This document shows positions 1-10,596 of a DNA stretch of 41,734 nucleotides, piece after piece; position 1 is the stretch's first letter, and each line of letters starts with the position of its first letter. The DNA is from Gammaproteobacteria bacterium (lineage in GTDB: Bacteria > Pseudomonadota > Gammaproteobacteria > Ga0077536): NCBI GenBank assembly GCA_016209015.1, contig JACQWY010000056.1, positions 1 to 41,734 on the forward strand, in the 5' to 3' direction. The notes beneath the pieces are model-generated. The model was not told where the DNA came from, did not search any database, and saw only the letters and a program-made list of their open reading frames with translations. A program made the position numbers and the translations under genes.

Positions 1-157
1 GCACGCGCGAGGCTTTCGCGTCTTCGGCGGGATCCCGAAGCGCGGGATCTACGACAACATGAAGACGGCGGTGGATCGCGTCGGCGTCGGCAAGCGGCGC
101 ATCGTCAACACGCGCTTCGCGGCGATGTCGTCGCATTACCTGTTCGAGCCGGACTTC
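1..157 (+). pseudogene. IS21-family transposase (IstA) internal fragment
   Basis: The frame starting at base 2 reads through the window edge. It encodes GGIPKRGIYDNMKTAVDR followed by NTRFAAMSSHYLFEPDF, which I recognise as the catalytic-core region of IstA, the DDE transposase of IS21-family elements. In intact proteins this stretch is followed by a conserved CNP.SGWEKG segment. Here similarity stops after codon FEPDF at 157 and the frame runs into an inverted repeat at 166-248. The fragment is therefore broken on its right side, and its left part lies outside the window. No IstB gene follows. It is most likely a dead remnant marking an old insertion and rearrangement next to the truncated NYN gene. 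Family assignment is from recalled motifs; the truncation is directly visible. Confidence 0.8.
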
Positions 158-165
158 CGAACATT

Positions 166-248
166 AAAAGGTGACAGATTTATTTTCTGCCGATCCCGAA
201 ATTCAGTTCTGTTGCGCGCTGGCTGGGAAAATAAATCTGTCACCTTTT
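166..248. repeat. REP-like palindrome with 22-bp perfect arms
   Basis: The arms at 166-187 and 227-248 are exact reverse complements (core GGTGACAGATTTATTTTC) around a 39-bp spacer. The repeat sits exactly between the broken IS21 fragment and the end of the NYN gene. The NYN stop codon TGA lies in the right arm, read on the minus strand. The arm motif resembles that at 13391-13486 (GGACAGTTTACTTATTT). I infer a REP-type palindrome of the kind mobilised by REP-associated tyrosine transposases, but no such transposase is in the window. The hairpin could also act as a transcription terminator for the minus-strand gua operon. Confidence 0.8.
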
Positions 249-869
249 TTGATTCAAATACTGGCCGAGCGCGCTGAGCCCGACCTTTCCTTCAGGCGTA
301 TCCCCAGCGAGTAGAGAAACAGCATCGACGACGAATTTCGGCCGACGCTCGGGAGCTGGAGTTGAAGATTCCGCTTTCGCCGGCTGCCCCTTCGTGGCCT
401 TGTTCGCATCGTTCGTGACGGATTCCGGCTCCGTCGCAGGCTTCCATTCGAAAAATTGATCGCTCGCGTTACGCAATGCATCCGGCGTCTTCGCTTCACC
501 GACGATGCACACCGTCGCCCCGCGCTCGCGCAGCTTGCGACACAGGTACGCGAAATCGGAATCGCTGGTGACGAGGCAGAAGGTCTCGGCGCGATTGTCG
601 AATCGGGCTTCGAGCGCATCTAGCGCGAGAGCGAGGTCCGCGGTGTTCTTGCCGGAAGAGTACTGGTATTGCAGGCAGGGAGTGAATGCGAGCCGAACGA
701 GCGCGTCCTGCCAACGCTGGGTCAAAGTCGTGTGATTACCATAACCCCGCCGTAGCACGATGCGCCCGAACTGCGCGGCGAAGCGCAACGCGTCTTCGAG
801 AATCTCGGGCGACACATTGTCGCAATCGACCAGAACAGCAACCCGCGATTCTCCCTTCGCGGCTTCCAT
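240..869 (-). CDS. NYN-domain (LabA/DUF88-like) putative RNase, C-terminally truncated
   Basis: A 209-residue protein beginning MEAAKGESRVAVLVDCDNVSPE. The N-terminal 150 residues form a NYN/PIN-like nuclease domain, with conserved acidic residues in VLVDCDNV, in NTADLALALDA and in LVTSDSDFAYL. Family members are metal-dependent RNases. After a polar linker rich in K, E and P, residues from about 178 (FVVDAVSLLAG...GKVGLSALGQYL) look like the start of an OST-HTH/LOTUS RNA-binding domain. That domain normally continues for about 50 more residues. It is cut by the stop codon inside the inverted repeat at 166-248, so the protein has probably lost most of it. The ATG lies 3 bp after the guaA stop, suggesting translational coupling to guaBA. 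Nuclease function is inferred from the family. Confidence 0.75.
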   Translation of the reverse strand: MEAAKGESRVAVLVDCDNVSPEILEDALRFAAQFGRIVLRRGYGNHTTLTQRWQDALVRLAFTPCLQYQYSSGKNTADLALALDALEARFDNRAETFCLVTSDSDFAYLCRKLRERGATVCIVGEAKTPDALRNASDQFFEWKPATEPESVTNDANKATKGQPAKAESSTPAPERRPKFVVDAVSLLAGDTPEGKVGLSALGQYLNQKR

Positions 870-872
870 GCC

Positions 873-2472
<1,600 letters not shown>

Positions 2473-2480
<8 letters not shown>

Positions 2481-2613
2481 CTCAAAATTCAGCTGAGTGT
2501 CGCAGGCAAGGCGCGAGGGCCGCGAGGAGCGCAGTTTACATGCGAGTAAATGAGCACCGGAGCGGTGCTCGCAACGCCGCATGCGGCGCTCAGATGAGTT
2601 TTGAGGTGAGTTC
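2473..2613. repeat. Long imperfect inverted repeat in the guaB-guaA spacer
   Basis: Arms 2473-2497 and 2589-2613 are complementary at 22 of 25 positions (GAACTCA..CTCAAAA.TCA.CTGAG). The interior holds smaller palindromes: GCACC/GGTGC, the perfect CGCCGCATGCGGCG, and TTTAC/GTAAA. On the minus-strand mRNA the 3' arm contains the guaA start codon and the preceding TTTTGAG, the only Shine-Dalgarno-like sequence there. The whole element is about 141 bp and fills the spacer. It may be a mobile palindromic repeat of MITE or ERIC type, a translational control hairpin, or both. Structure is seen directly; role is inference. Confidence 0.75.
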
Positions 2614-2624
2614 TCATTCGGGCG

Positions 2625-4158
<1,534 letters not shown>

Positions 4159-4183
4159 CGCGGGGACCAGCCGGGTAATAGCC

Positions 4184-5533
4184 GTGGCCTCGAATCCCGA
4201 ACGCGACATCTACACCGTTTCGCGCTTGAACCGCGCCGTGCGCGAGCTGCTCGAGGGCCGCTTCGGCGCGGTCTGGATCGAGGGCGAGCTCTCGAACCTC
4301 GCGCGCCCCGCCTCGGGGCACCTCTACTTCTCGCTGAAGGACGCGAACGCCCAGGTGCGCTGCGCGATGTTCCGCTCGCGCCAGAGCGGGCTCGGCTTCA
4401 CGCCCCGCGACGGCATGCACGTCGTGGCTTACGCCCGCGTCGGAATGTACGAGCCGCGCGGCGAATTCCAGCTCGTCGTCGAGCATCTGGAACCCGCCGG
4501 CGAAGGCGTGCTCCGCATGCGCTTCGAGGCCTTGAAGCGAAAACTCGCCGCCGAGGGGCTTTTCGAGACGGAAACGAAGCGCCCGCTGCCGGCCTGGCCG
4601 GTGGCGATCGGCGTCATCACCTCCCCGACGGGTGCGGCTGTCCGGGACATCCTGCACGTATTGGCCCGGCGGAATCCCGCCATTCCGGTCGTCATCTACC
4701 CGGCGGCGGTGCAGGGCGCGGCGGCCGTGCCGGAGCTCGTCGCGGCGCTCCAGGCGGCGAACGCGCGGGCTGAATGCGACGTGCTGATCCTCGCCCGCGG
4801 CGGCGGCTCGCTCGAGGACCTCTGGGCCTTCAACGAGGAGGCGCTCGCGCGGGCCGTGCACGCCTCGGAGATCCCGGTCGTGAGCGGGGTCGGGCACGAA
4901 ATCGATTTCACGATCGCGGATCTCGTCGCGGACGTGCGCGCACCGACGCCCTCGGCCGCGGCCGAATTGTGCTCGCCGGAAGCCGGTGAGGCGCTGCGCC
5001 TCTTCGGCGGCTTCGAGCGGCGGCTCGCGGCGGCGATGAACGCGCGGCTCAAGACGCTCGCGGCGAAGGAATCCGAGCTCGCGCGGCGACTGCGGCATCC
5101 GGGCCGGCGGGTGGAGGAGCTCTATCAGCGCGTCGACGAGCTCTCGCGCCGGCTGCCGCAGGCGCTCGCGACGCAGTTGAGGCTGCGGGAATCGCGATTG
5201 GCGATCCTGTCCTCGCGGCTCGCGGCGGTGACCCCGCTCGGCTTCGCGGCCGTGATGCGGGAGCGGGTCGCGGCGCAGCAGATGCGGCTCGGGCTCGCGA
5301 TGGGGGCTCGGTTGAAAGAAGCGGCCATGCGCGTCGAGGCGACGGAGCGGGCCTTGCGAACGGTGAGCCCGCTCGCGACGCTCGATCGGGGGTATGCGAT
5401 TCTGACGGATGCCGAGGGCCGGATTGCGCGGGATGCGGCGAAGTATCGTCCCGGGGACAAGCTCGAGGCCCGGTTGGCGCGGGGGCGGCTCGGGGTCGTC
5501 GTGGAATCGAAAGAGGCGCCGCCGGAGGGTTGA
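4184..5533 (+). CDS. xseA: Exodeoxyribonuclease VII large subunit
   Basis: A 449-residue protein starting with GTG (MASNPERDIYTVSRLNRAVRELL). With XseB it forms exonuclease VII, which degrades single-stranded DNA in both directions into oligonucleotides during repair. Visible parts are the N-terminal OB-fold (about 6-105, with WIEGELSNL and GHLYFSLKD) and the nuclease core with GVITSPTGAAVRDI, LARGGGSLEDLWAFNEE and GVGHEIDFTIADLVAD. A long coiled-coil helical region follows (about 265-385), then a C-terminal GYAIL segment. Length fits E. coli XseA (456). The small subunit xseB is not adjacent in this window. It diverges from guaB and is followed by a palindromic repeat. Confidence 0.96.
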   Translation: MASNPERDIYTVSRLNRAVRELLEGRFGAVWIEGELSNLARPASGHLYFSLKDANAQVRCAMFRSRQSGLGFTPRDGMHVVAYARVGMYEPRGEFQLVVEHLEPAGEGVLRMRFEALKRKLAAEGLFETETKRPLPAWPVAIGVITSPTGAAVRDILHVLARRNPAIPVVIYPAAVQGAAAVPELVAALQAANARAECDVLILARGGGSLEDLWAFNEEALARAVHASEIPVVSGVGHEIDFTIADLVADVRAPTPSAAAELCSPEAGEALRLFGGFERRLAAAMNARLKTLAAKESELARRLRHPGRRVEELYQRVDELSRRLPQALATQLRLRESRLAILSSRLAAVTPLGFAAVMRERVAAQQMRLGLAMGARLKEAAMRVEATERALRTVSPLATLDRGYAILTDAEGRIARDAAKYRPGDKLEARLARGRLGVVVESKEAPPEG

Positions 5534-5565
5534 GGCTGCTGCGCCGGCGGTCTCCGTAGGTCTTC

Positions 5566-5649
5566 GTAGGTCCGTATTAGCGCCAGCGTAATCGGACGTT
5601 CGCAACCATGCGCCTGAGCGTCCGATTACGCCTGCGGCTAATCGGACCC
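5566..5649. repeat. Palindromic repeat family A, copy 1 (two inverted units)
   Basis: The left unit (5566-5598) reads GTAGGTCC.TATTAGCGCC followed by AGCGTAATCGGACG. The right unit (5619-5649) is its inverted partner, CGTCCGATTACGCC...GGCTAATCGGACC, with a 20-bp spacer. Each unit is itself a short hairpin (TTAGC/GCGTAA). The same unit recurs at 13267-13302, 13340-13375 and 14920-14955. It lies in the convergent space between xseA and the ElyC-like gene, where it could also act as a bidirectional terminator. Confidence 0.85.
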
Positions 5650-5659
5650 ACGAATCGAG

Positions 5660-6439
5660 TCACTCCGGCGCCGGCACCGTCTCGTAGTGCACGCGATACC
5701 ACAGCAATCCCACCCATTCGTGGATCACGTCGCGCGAAGTCAGCAGGAAGCCCGCCGACGGCAGCAGGGCATAGGGGAAGATCAACTCGCTCGCGCGCAC
5801 CGAGGCGAACGACGTCGGGGCGGGCACGACCTCGAAGCCCGCGAGCTCGAAGACGCGTTTCGCGCGCGGCATGTGGGTCGCGTGCGTGACGAGCAGGATC
5901 TTCGGGGCGGTCTGTTTCAGCTCCTGCGAGAAGCCCGCGTTCTCCGCCGTGTTGCGGCTGTTCGCCTCGATCCACTGCACGGGCACGCCGAATTCGTCAT
6001 GGAGCACCTGGGCCATGGTGATGCCGACGGGCACGCCGTTGCCGATCGGCTCGCCGCCGACGGTCGCGACGGGCAGGTCGAGCTCGTGGTGGAGGAAGGC
6101 GGCGTAGCGGATGCGGATCAGCGAGTCCGCGCCGACCGTGCTGCCGCCGTATTCCGGCGCGTTCGGATAGCTCGAGCCGCCGAGGACGACGATCGCTTTC
6201 GCGCCCGAAGCGCGCGCGGCTTCCGGCGTGAGCGGCGGCCAGGTCTCGAGCGTGCCGGCGATGAGCACGGCGCCGTAAGGTGTCGCGAGCAGCCACAGGC
6301 TCAGCAGGGCGAAGGCGAGCAATCCCGCGCCGAGCCGCGGCCGGCGCCGACGCAGCAGCGCGCCGAGGACCGCGAGCAGGATGTTCGCGCCCGGCGGCAG
6401 GAAGAAGGGTTTCAGCAGATAGCCGAACAGCACGTCCAT
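5660..6439 (-). CDS. YdcF/ElyC-family (DUF218) envelope protein
   Basis: A 259-residue inner-membrane protein. Two hydrophobic segments near the N-terminus (about 14-30 and 37-62, separated by an RRRRPR patch) anchor a DUF218 domain (about 80-245). Typical blocks are IVVLGGSSYP, ANSRNTAENA, and LVTHATHMPRAKRVFELAGF. E. coli ElyC has the same length and layout and is linked to envelope integrity and lipid-carrier or peptidoglycan metabolism. The biochemical activity of the family is poorly defined, so I give no symbol. It stands alone on the minus strand, convergent with xseA and about 50 bp downstream of lipA. The ATG at 6439 starts the usual MxxLFGYLLKPFFLPPG motif. Confidence 0.85.
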   Translation of the reverse strand: MDVLFGYLLKPFFLPPGANILLAVLGALLRRRRPRLGAGLLAFALLSLWLLATPYGAVLIAGTLETWPPLTPEAARASGAKAIVVLGGSSYPNAPEYGGSTVGADSLIRIRYAAFLHHELDLPVATVGGEPIGNGVPVGITMAQVLHDEFGVPVQWIEANSRNTAENAGFSQELKQTAPKILLVTHATHMPRAKRVFELAGFEVVPAPTSFASVRASELIFPYALLPSAGFLLTSRDVIHEWVGLLWYRVHYETVPAPE

Positions 6440-6492
6440 GAAGTCCGGATCAGATCGCGGAGGAGCGGCGCGCCGGGCTCATCCGGCGGCGT

Positions 6493-7452
6493 TCAGCCGA
6501 CCTCCTCGCCGGCCGCCTGACGGTCGGCATGATACGAGGAGCGCACGAGCGGCCCGCTCGCGACGCGCGTGAAGCCGAGATCGCGGGCGTAGGCGCCGAG
6601 CCCGGCGAATTCCCCGGGCGTCACGAAGCGGCTCACGGGCAGATGCGAGCGGCTCGGCTGCAGGTACTGGCCGAGCGTCAGCATCTCGCAGTCGTGCGCA
6701 CGCAGATCACGCAGCACGTCGCGTACTTCGTCGAGCTCTTCACCGAGACCGAGCATGACGCCGGACTTCGTCGGGATCGCGGGATGCCGCGCCTTGAACT
6801 GCCGGATGAGCTCGAGCGACCACGCGTAGTCCGCGCCCGGACGTACGGCGCGATAGAGCCGCGGCACGGTCTCGAGGTTGTGATTGAAGACGTCGGGGGG
6901 CGCGACGGCGAGCGCCTCGAGCGCGGGCTCGAGCCGGCCGCGGAAATCGGGCACGAGGACTTCGATCCGGATGTCCGGCGCGGCCGCGCGGACGGCGGCG
7001 ACGCAGGCCGCGAAATGCGCGGCGCCGCCGTCGCGGAGATCGTCGCGATCGACGGAGGTGATCACGACGTAACGCAGCTTCATCGCGGCGATCGCGGCGG
7101 CGAGATGCGCGGGCTCGTCCGGATCGAGCGGCGACGGCCGGCCGTGCGCGACGTCGCAGAACGGGCAGCGCCGCGTGCACAGCGCGCCCATGATCATGAA
7201 CGTCGCCGTGCCCTTCGTGAAGCACTCGCCGAGATTCGGGCAGGACGCTTCCTCGCACACGGAGTGCAGGGCGTGATCGCGCAAGAGACCTTTCAGCGCG
7301 AGCACCTTCGGATCCGTCGGCGCCTTCGCTTTCAACCACGCGGGCTTGCGCGGCAGCGGTCCCGTCGTCGGTTCGACCTTCACCGGAATGCGCGCGACTT
7401 TGAGCGCGCCGCGCTCGGCGCGGCCCGGCGGTTTGATCGGGGGTGTGCTCAT
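6493..7452 (-). CDS. lipA: Lipoyl synthase
   Basis: A 319-residue radical-SAM enzyme that inserts two sulfurs at C6 and C8 of protein-bound octanoyl groups to make lipoyl cofactors. The auxiliary cluster cysteines are C66, C71 and C77 ([12 protein letters not shown]). The SAM cluster cysteines are C92, C96 and C99 (CTRRCPFC). The C-terminal RSSYHA serine that ligates the auxiliary cluster is present. The ATG at 7452 overlaps the lipB stop by 4 bp (ATGA), and the size matches E. coli LipA (321). The frame remains open upstream over lipB, but that part is not lipA. It is the last gene of a DUF493-lipB-lipA operon. Confidence 0.98.
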   Translation of the reverse strand: MSTPPIKPPGRAERGALKVARIPVKVEPTTGPLPRKPAWLKAKAPTDPKVLALKGLLRDHALHSVCEEASCPNLGECFTKGTATFMIMGALCTRRCPFCDVAHGRPSPLDPDEPAHLAAAIAAMKLRYVVITSVDRDDLRDGGAAHFAACVAAVRAAAPDIRIEVLVPDFRGRLEPALEALAVAPPDVFNHNLETVPRLYRAVRPGADYAWSLELIRQFKARHPAIPTKSGVMLGLGEELDEVRDVLRDLRAHDCEMLTLGQYLQPSRSHLPVSRFVTPGEFAGLGAYARDLGFTRVASGPLVRSSYHADRQAAGEEVG

Positions 7453-8105
7453 CGGTGCGTACCTCCAGCAGCGAGTCGTGGCCGGGCGGTATCCGGCTCC
7501 GGATCGAGCAACTCCAGCAGCAGCGGTTCGAGCAGCCGGCCCGCCGCTTCCCAGTCGAGCGCATGCCCGAGGCGCGCGAGGCTCGTGACCTCGAGGCCGG
7601 GATAGCCGCAGGGATTGATGCCCGCGAACGGGCCGAGATCGAGATCGCAGTTCAACGCGAGGCCGTGATACGAACAACCGCGCTTGATGCGCAGACCGAG
7701 TGCCGCGACTTTCGCGCCGCGCACGTAGACGCCCGGCGCTTTCGGGCGGCGCTCGCCCTCGATGCCGAGCGTGGCGAGCAGGCGGATGATCGCCTCTTCG
7801 AGCCGCATCACGAGCTCGCGCGGCCCCCAGCCGCGGCGCTCGAGATCGAGCAGCACGTAGCCGACGAGCTGGCCGGGGCCGTGATAGGTGATCTGGCCGC
7901 CGCGATCCGTGCGCACGACGGGCACCTCGCCCGCCGCGAGCAGATGCTCGGGCCGGCCGGCGCGGCCGAACGTGTAGACCGGATCGTGCTCGACGAACCA
8001 GAGCTCGTCGGCGCCGTTCTCCCCGCGCGCCTCGGTGTAGCGGATCATCTCCTCCCACACCGGCGCGTAGGGCCGGCGCCCGAGGCGCCGCACGGCGATG
8101 CTCAT
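7449..8105 (-). CDS. lipB: Octanoyl-[ACP]:protein N-octanoyltransferase
   Basis: A 218-residue LipB that moves octanoate from acyl carrier protein to lipoyl domains of 2-oxoacid dehydrogenases and GcvH, providing the substrate for LipA. Signature blocks are [16 protein letters not shown] (68-83) and the catalytic Lys132 in GAKVAALG. Cys166 in GINPCGYPG is the acyl-thioester residue. It is joined by 4-bp ATGA overlaps to both the upstream DUF493 gene and downstream lipA, indicating translational coupling. The C-terminal 20 residues, rich in P and R, are family-variable. Confidence 0.97.
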   Translation of the reverse strand: MSIAVRRLGRRPYAPVWEEMIRYTEARGENGADELWFVEHDPVYTFGRAGRPEHLLAAGEVPVVRTDRGGQITYHGPGQLVGYVLLDLERRGWGPRELVMRLEEAIIRLLATLGIEGERRPKAPGVYVRGAKVAALGLRIKRGCSYHGLALNCDLDLGPFAGINPCGYPGLEVTSLARLGHALDWEAAGRLLEPLLLELLDPEPDTARPRLAAGGTHR

Positions 8106-8398
8106 AACACCAGCAGCACGCGTTCGTGCGCGGACAGCTCGCGATAGAGGTTGTCGAGCTGCTCCTGGCTCTCGGCCTGGATCGTGACGGTGACGGAGAC
8201 GTACTTGCCGCCGCTGCTCGCACGCAAGCGCAGCGCGCCCTCGCGCAGATCCGCGACGTGCCTGAGCACGATCTCGGCGACGAGACTGTCGAATTCCGCG
8301 ATCGCCTCGCCCATCACCTTGATGGGGAAATCGCAGGGAAACTCGAGAATGCTTTCGCGTTCTGTGCTCATGGGGCCGGGCTTGCTGAAAGGAGTCAT
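8102..8398 (-). CDS. DUF493 (YbeD-like) family protein
   Basis: A small soluble protein with the family core [16 protein letters not shown] and a second half containing [13 protein letters not shown]. Members adopt an ACT-like fold and are often found just before lipB. The role is not established, although regulation of lipoate metabolism or of a neighbouring enzyme has been suggested. Two starts are possible. The ATG at 8398 (98 residues) has GAGG six bases upstream. The ATG at 8371 (89 residues) gives the usual length but lacks a Shine-Dalgarno. I list the longer form. It overlaps lipB by 4 bp and heads the lipoyl operon on the minus strand. Confidence 0.85.
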   Translation of the reverse strand: MTPFSKPGPMSTERESILEFPCDFPIKVMGEAIAEFDSLVAEIVLRHVADLREGALRLRASSGGKYVSVTVTIQAESQEQLDNLYRELSAHERVLLVL

Positions 8399-8582
8399 AT
8401 GCGGCCTCATTCTAGCCTTTTCCACCCCGGCGCCGCGCGCCGGAATTTGCAAAAGTTTCGGGAGGGCGCGACGTTCGAGCCGGCGGCGCTGTTAGAATGC
8501 CCTGACCGGTACGGGTTCCCGACCGGCGTGGGGATAGGGATTCGGCACCAGCCGTCAATAACTTCGAGCCGGGGGCGAAGAC

Positions 8583-8732
8583 GTGAAAGACATCCTGTTC
8601 GGGCTGTTCTACGTCGTGGCGATCACGGTCGTGATCCTGCATTTCACCGGCTGGCTCGCGGCGCGCAACCTCGAGTGGATCGTCTACGTGATCGCGGTCG
8701 CCGTCTTCCCCGTGGTCATCTTCCTGCACTGA
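8583..8732 (+). CDS. Putative 49-residue membrane protein
   Basis: An open frame from GTG 8583 to TGA 8732 that encodes VKDILFGLFYVVAITVVILH, then a short polar turn (FTGWLAARNLEW), then IVYVIAVAVFPVVIFLH. This is two predicted transmembrane helices with a hairpin topology. A purine-rich GGGGGCGAAG stands just before the start. The frame has the strong third-position GC bias of the neighbouring genes. I do not recognise the family and assign no function. It lies alone between the divergent DUF493 gene and the convergent sixA. Because it is so short it could be a chance frame, but hydrophobic composition, ribosome site and position argue for a real gene. Confidence 0.55.
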   Translation: MKDILFGLFYVVAITVVILHFTGWLAARNLEWIVYVIAVAVFPVVIFLH

Positions 8733-8750
8733 GCGCCGTCCGGCGCCCCG

Positions 8751-9260
8751 TTACTCGACGAGATTCTTCGGCCGCTGGTGCGCGAGCAGCTTCGCGCCGC
8801 CTGCTTTCAGTCGATGCCCCGAGAACGCGACGGCGAGCACGTAGACCGCGGCCGTCGGCATCACTTTCGGCGTTTCGACGAGGCGTTCCACGTCCGTCAC
8901 GAGATGGCGCACGAGGTATTCGAGGCCCGGGTTGTGACCGATGAGCAGCAGCGGTCCGTCGGCGGCGGCCTCGGCCTGGCCGAGCAGCGTCTCGAGATCC
9001 GCGAGGTAGAGTGCGGGCTCGAAATCGGGCGCGGGCGGCTTCGCGAGCCCGGCCGCGACGCGCTCCACCGTCTGGCGGGTACGCAGCGCGGGTGAGCTGA
9101 GGATCCGGGCGGGCTGCCAGGCCGCCGCGCCGAGCCAGCGCCCCATCCGCGTCGCGTCGCGCTCGCCGCGCTCGTTCAGCGGTCGCTCGAAATCCGACAT
9201 GCCGGGACTCTCCCAGCTCGATTTCGCGTGGCGCATGACGATGAGAATGGCGTCGCTCAT
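8751..9260 (-). CDS. sixA: Phosphohistidine phosphatase SixA family
   Basis: A 169-residue histidine phosphatase (phosphoglycerate-mutase superfamily). The catalytic motif RHAKSSW places the phospho-accepting His11 near the N-terminus. Arg57-type residues lie in SSPALRTRQT, and the second His109 lies in LLLIGHNPGLEYL. SixA of E. coli (161 residues) dephosphorylates histidine on phosphotransfer proteins such as ArcB or NPr. The substrate here is unknown. The ATG at 9260 directly precedes the conserved strand (MSDAILIVMRHAKSSW). The frame is open upstream but carries no family sequence. It is divergent from the unrecognised gene at 9403 and convergent with the small membrane gene. Confidence 0.88.
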   Translation of the reverse strand: MSDAILIVMRHAKSSWESPGMSDFERPLNERGERDATRMGRWLGAAAWQPARILSSPALRTRQTVERVAAGLAKPPAPDFEPALYLADLETLLGQAEAAADGPLLLIGHNPGLEYLVRHLVTDVERLVETPKVMPTAAVYVLAVAFSGHRLKAGGAKLLAHQRPKNLVE

Positions 9261-9402
9261 GAGGACTTTCCGTCGGAAACTGAACCGGCTTCGCAGTCTC
9301 GGGCACCCGTCGCGGCAGGGTTCCGGGCCGGAGTCCAAAAAGCCCGGGCGCCGCCGATGTATGGGTCAGGACCTAGTGTAGGCAGCCCGCCCCCGGCCCA
9401 CA

Positions 9403-10539
9403 ATGCAAGCAGCGCTCCCCCTGACAGCACCGAACGGCATCGACGAGCAGGTCGAGCGCGCGATGACGCTCGATCTCGCGGTGCTCGCGCAGGTCGAGCG
9501 CGGCGATCGCATCGAAGTCGAGCGCGTGGCGGATCGGACCATCGAGCTCTTCGCGCGGACGATCCGCATCCTCGAGGATCAGCATCGCCCCGGGCCGGGC
9601 GAAACCGAGCCCTTCATCGGTCCGCCTCCCGGCTTCGTCCCCGAAGAGCTCGATTTGCGCGAGCGCTTCCTGTTCGCCGAAGCGCTCGGCAGTTATTCGA
9701 CGCTGCACGACCTCGTGAACGGCGATTCACCCGCCTACCGGCTTTTCCTCGAATGCGGCGGGCGCGGCTCGTCACCGGAGCTCGCGCCCCAGGAGGCGAC
9801 GCGTCTCGAGGCGTACCGCAGCCAGATCCACGAAGCCTTGATCCACGCGAACGCGTATCTGCTCTCGAACGTCGGCGACGGCTTCACGGGCGACGAGCTG
9901 CACGAGCTCAACGTGATCCTGAAGGAGGCGGAGGCGCGCTTCGAGCGCATCACGGCACTACTCGGCGGCAATCACATCCGCGAGGTCGAGCGGGCCGTGA
10001 TCGCGCTCAACCGTCTCAACGAGAAGATGAAATCCGTGAAGCCGACGGTGGACGGCATCTTCCTCGTCGACAGCGAAGTGATGTTCGTGCCGACGAACGA
10101 CCTGATCGACATCGTGAACACGATCTTCGCCGCCGTGGGCAATCCCTACGTCGCGCAGAACGTCGACGGCATGCTGCTGCTCGCGGGCCGCAACCTGCTC
10201 ATCCAGGTCGTCTCGTTCTACTCCTATTACGGCAAGCAGCAAATCTACAACGCGTTCAAGAAGAGCCAGGGCGCGATTCCGCGCCACGTCATCGCCCGCC
10301 ACGTGCGCTACGAGATCCGCAAGCTCTTCCAGGCCTGCAAGGCCGAGAACCGTCTCGTGCTGAAGCGGGTGATGGCGCACGCGGAACGCGAATTCGAGAT
10401 CTCCGTGAAGGCCATCCGGACCGAAGCCGAGCACTCGGCGATCCGGGCGGTCCACCTCCTCATGCCCCCCGAGCCGCCGCCTCCGCCGCCGGAACGTCAG
10501 ACCATCCTCAGCCGCCTGCGTGCGTGGCTGTTCCGCTGA
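9403..10539 (+). CDS. Unrecognised 378-residue protein, paired with a cNMP-binding protein
   Basis: I cannot assign this protein to a family. It lacks a signal peptide and clear membrane spans. It appears largely alpha-helical with many charged residues. Notable stretches are FIGPPPGFVPEELDLRERFL (about 68-87), a possibly buried hydrophobic region LLLAGRNLLIQVVSFYSYYG (about 261-280), and a basic helical region after it. A proline run PPEPPPPPPE (about 354-363) precedes a basic C-terminus RLRAWLFR. Codon use matches the neighbours, so it is surely coding. The ATG at 9403 lacks a clear Shine-Dalgarno, and an in-frame ATG 20 codons on (MTLDLAV) is an alternative start. It is followed after 57 bp by a dual cNMP-binding protein and is probably co-transcribed, which suggests a signalling partner. 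Confidence 0.75.
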   Translation: MQAALPLTAPNGIDEQVERAMTLDLAVLAQVERGDRIEVERVADRTIELFARTIRILEDQHRPGPGETEPFIGPPPGFVPEELDLRERFLFAEALGSYSTLHDLVNGDSPAYRLFLECGGRGSSPELAPQEATRLEAYRSQIHEALIHANAYLLSNVGDGFTGDELHELNVILKEAEARFERITALLGGNHIREVERAVIALNRLNEKMKSVKPTVDGIFLVDSEVMFVPTNDLIDIVNTIFAAVGNPYVAQNVDGMLLLAGRNLLIQVVSFYSYYGKQQIYNAFKKSQGAIPRHVIARHVRYEIRKLFQACKAENRLVLKRVMAHAEREFEISVKAIRTEAEHSAIRAVHLLMPPEPPPPPPERQTILSRLRAWLFR

Positions 10540-10596
10540 ACCCGGACGGGGTTGTACCATAGGCGTCAAATTGCTGACGTGGTTCCCGGGGTCAAT

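Noticed and set aside
166-248. Inverted repeat as an IS21 terminal repeat
   Set aside because: It lies at an internal break of the transposase frame rather than beyond istB, and its motif resembles the other palindromes in the window, not an IS21 end that I know.
5566-5649. Repeats as a CRISPR array
   Set aside because: There are only two inverted units per locus, no regular spacers, and no cas genes.
6493-8223. 576-residue lipA fusion
   Set aside because: The N-terminal half is an out-of-frame reading of lipB; the real lipA starts at the ATGA overlap at 7452.
8102-8452. 116-residue version of the DUF493 protein
   Set aside because: The upstream 18 codons have no family similarity, and the ribosome site supports ATG 8398 instead.
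8490-8580. Possible small RNA or riboswitch ahead of the 49-residue gene
   Set aside because: GC-rich short stems can be drawn and a TAGAAT box exists, but there is no recognisable riboswitch consensus and no clear -35.
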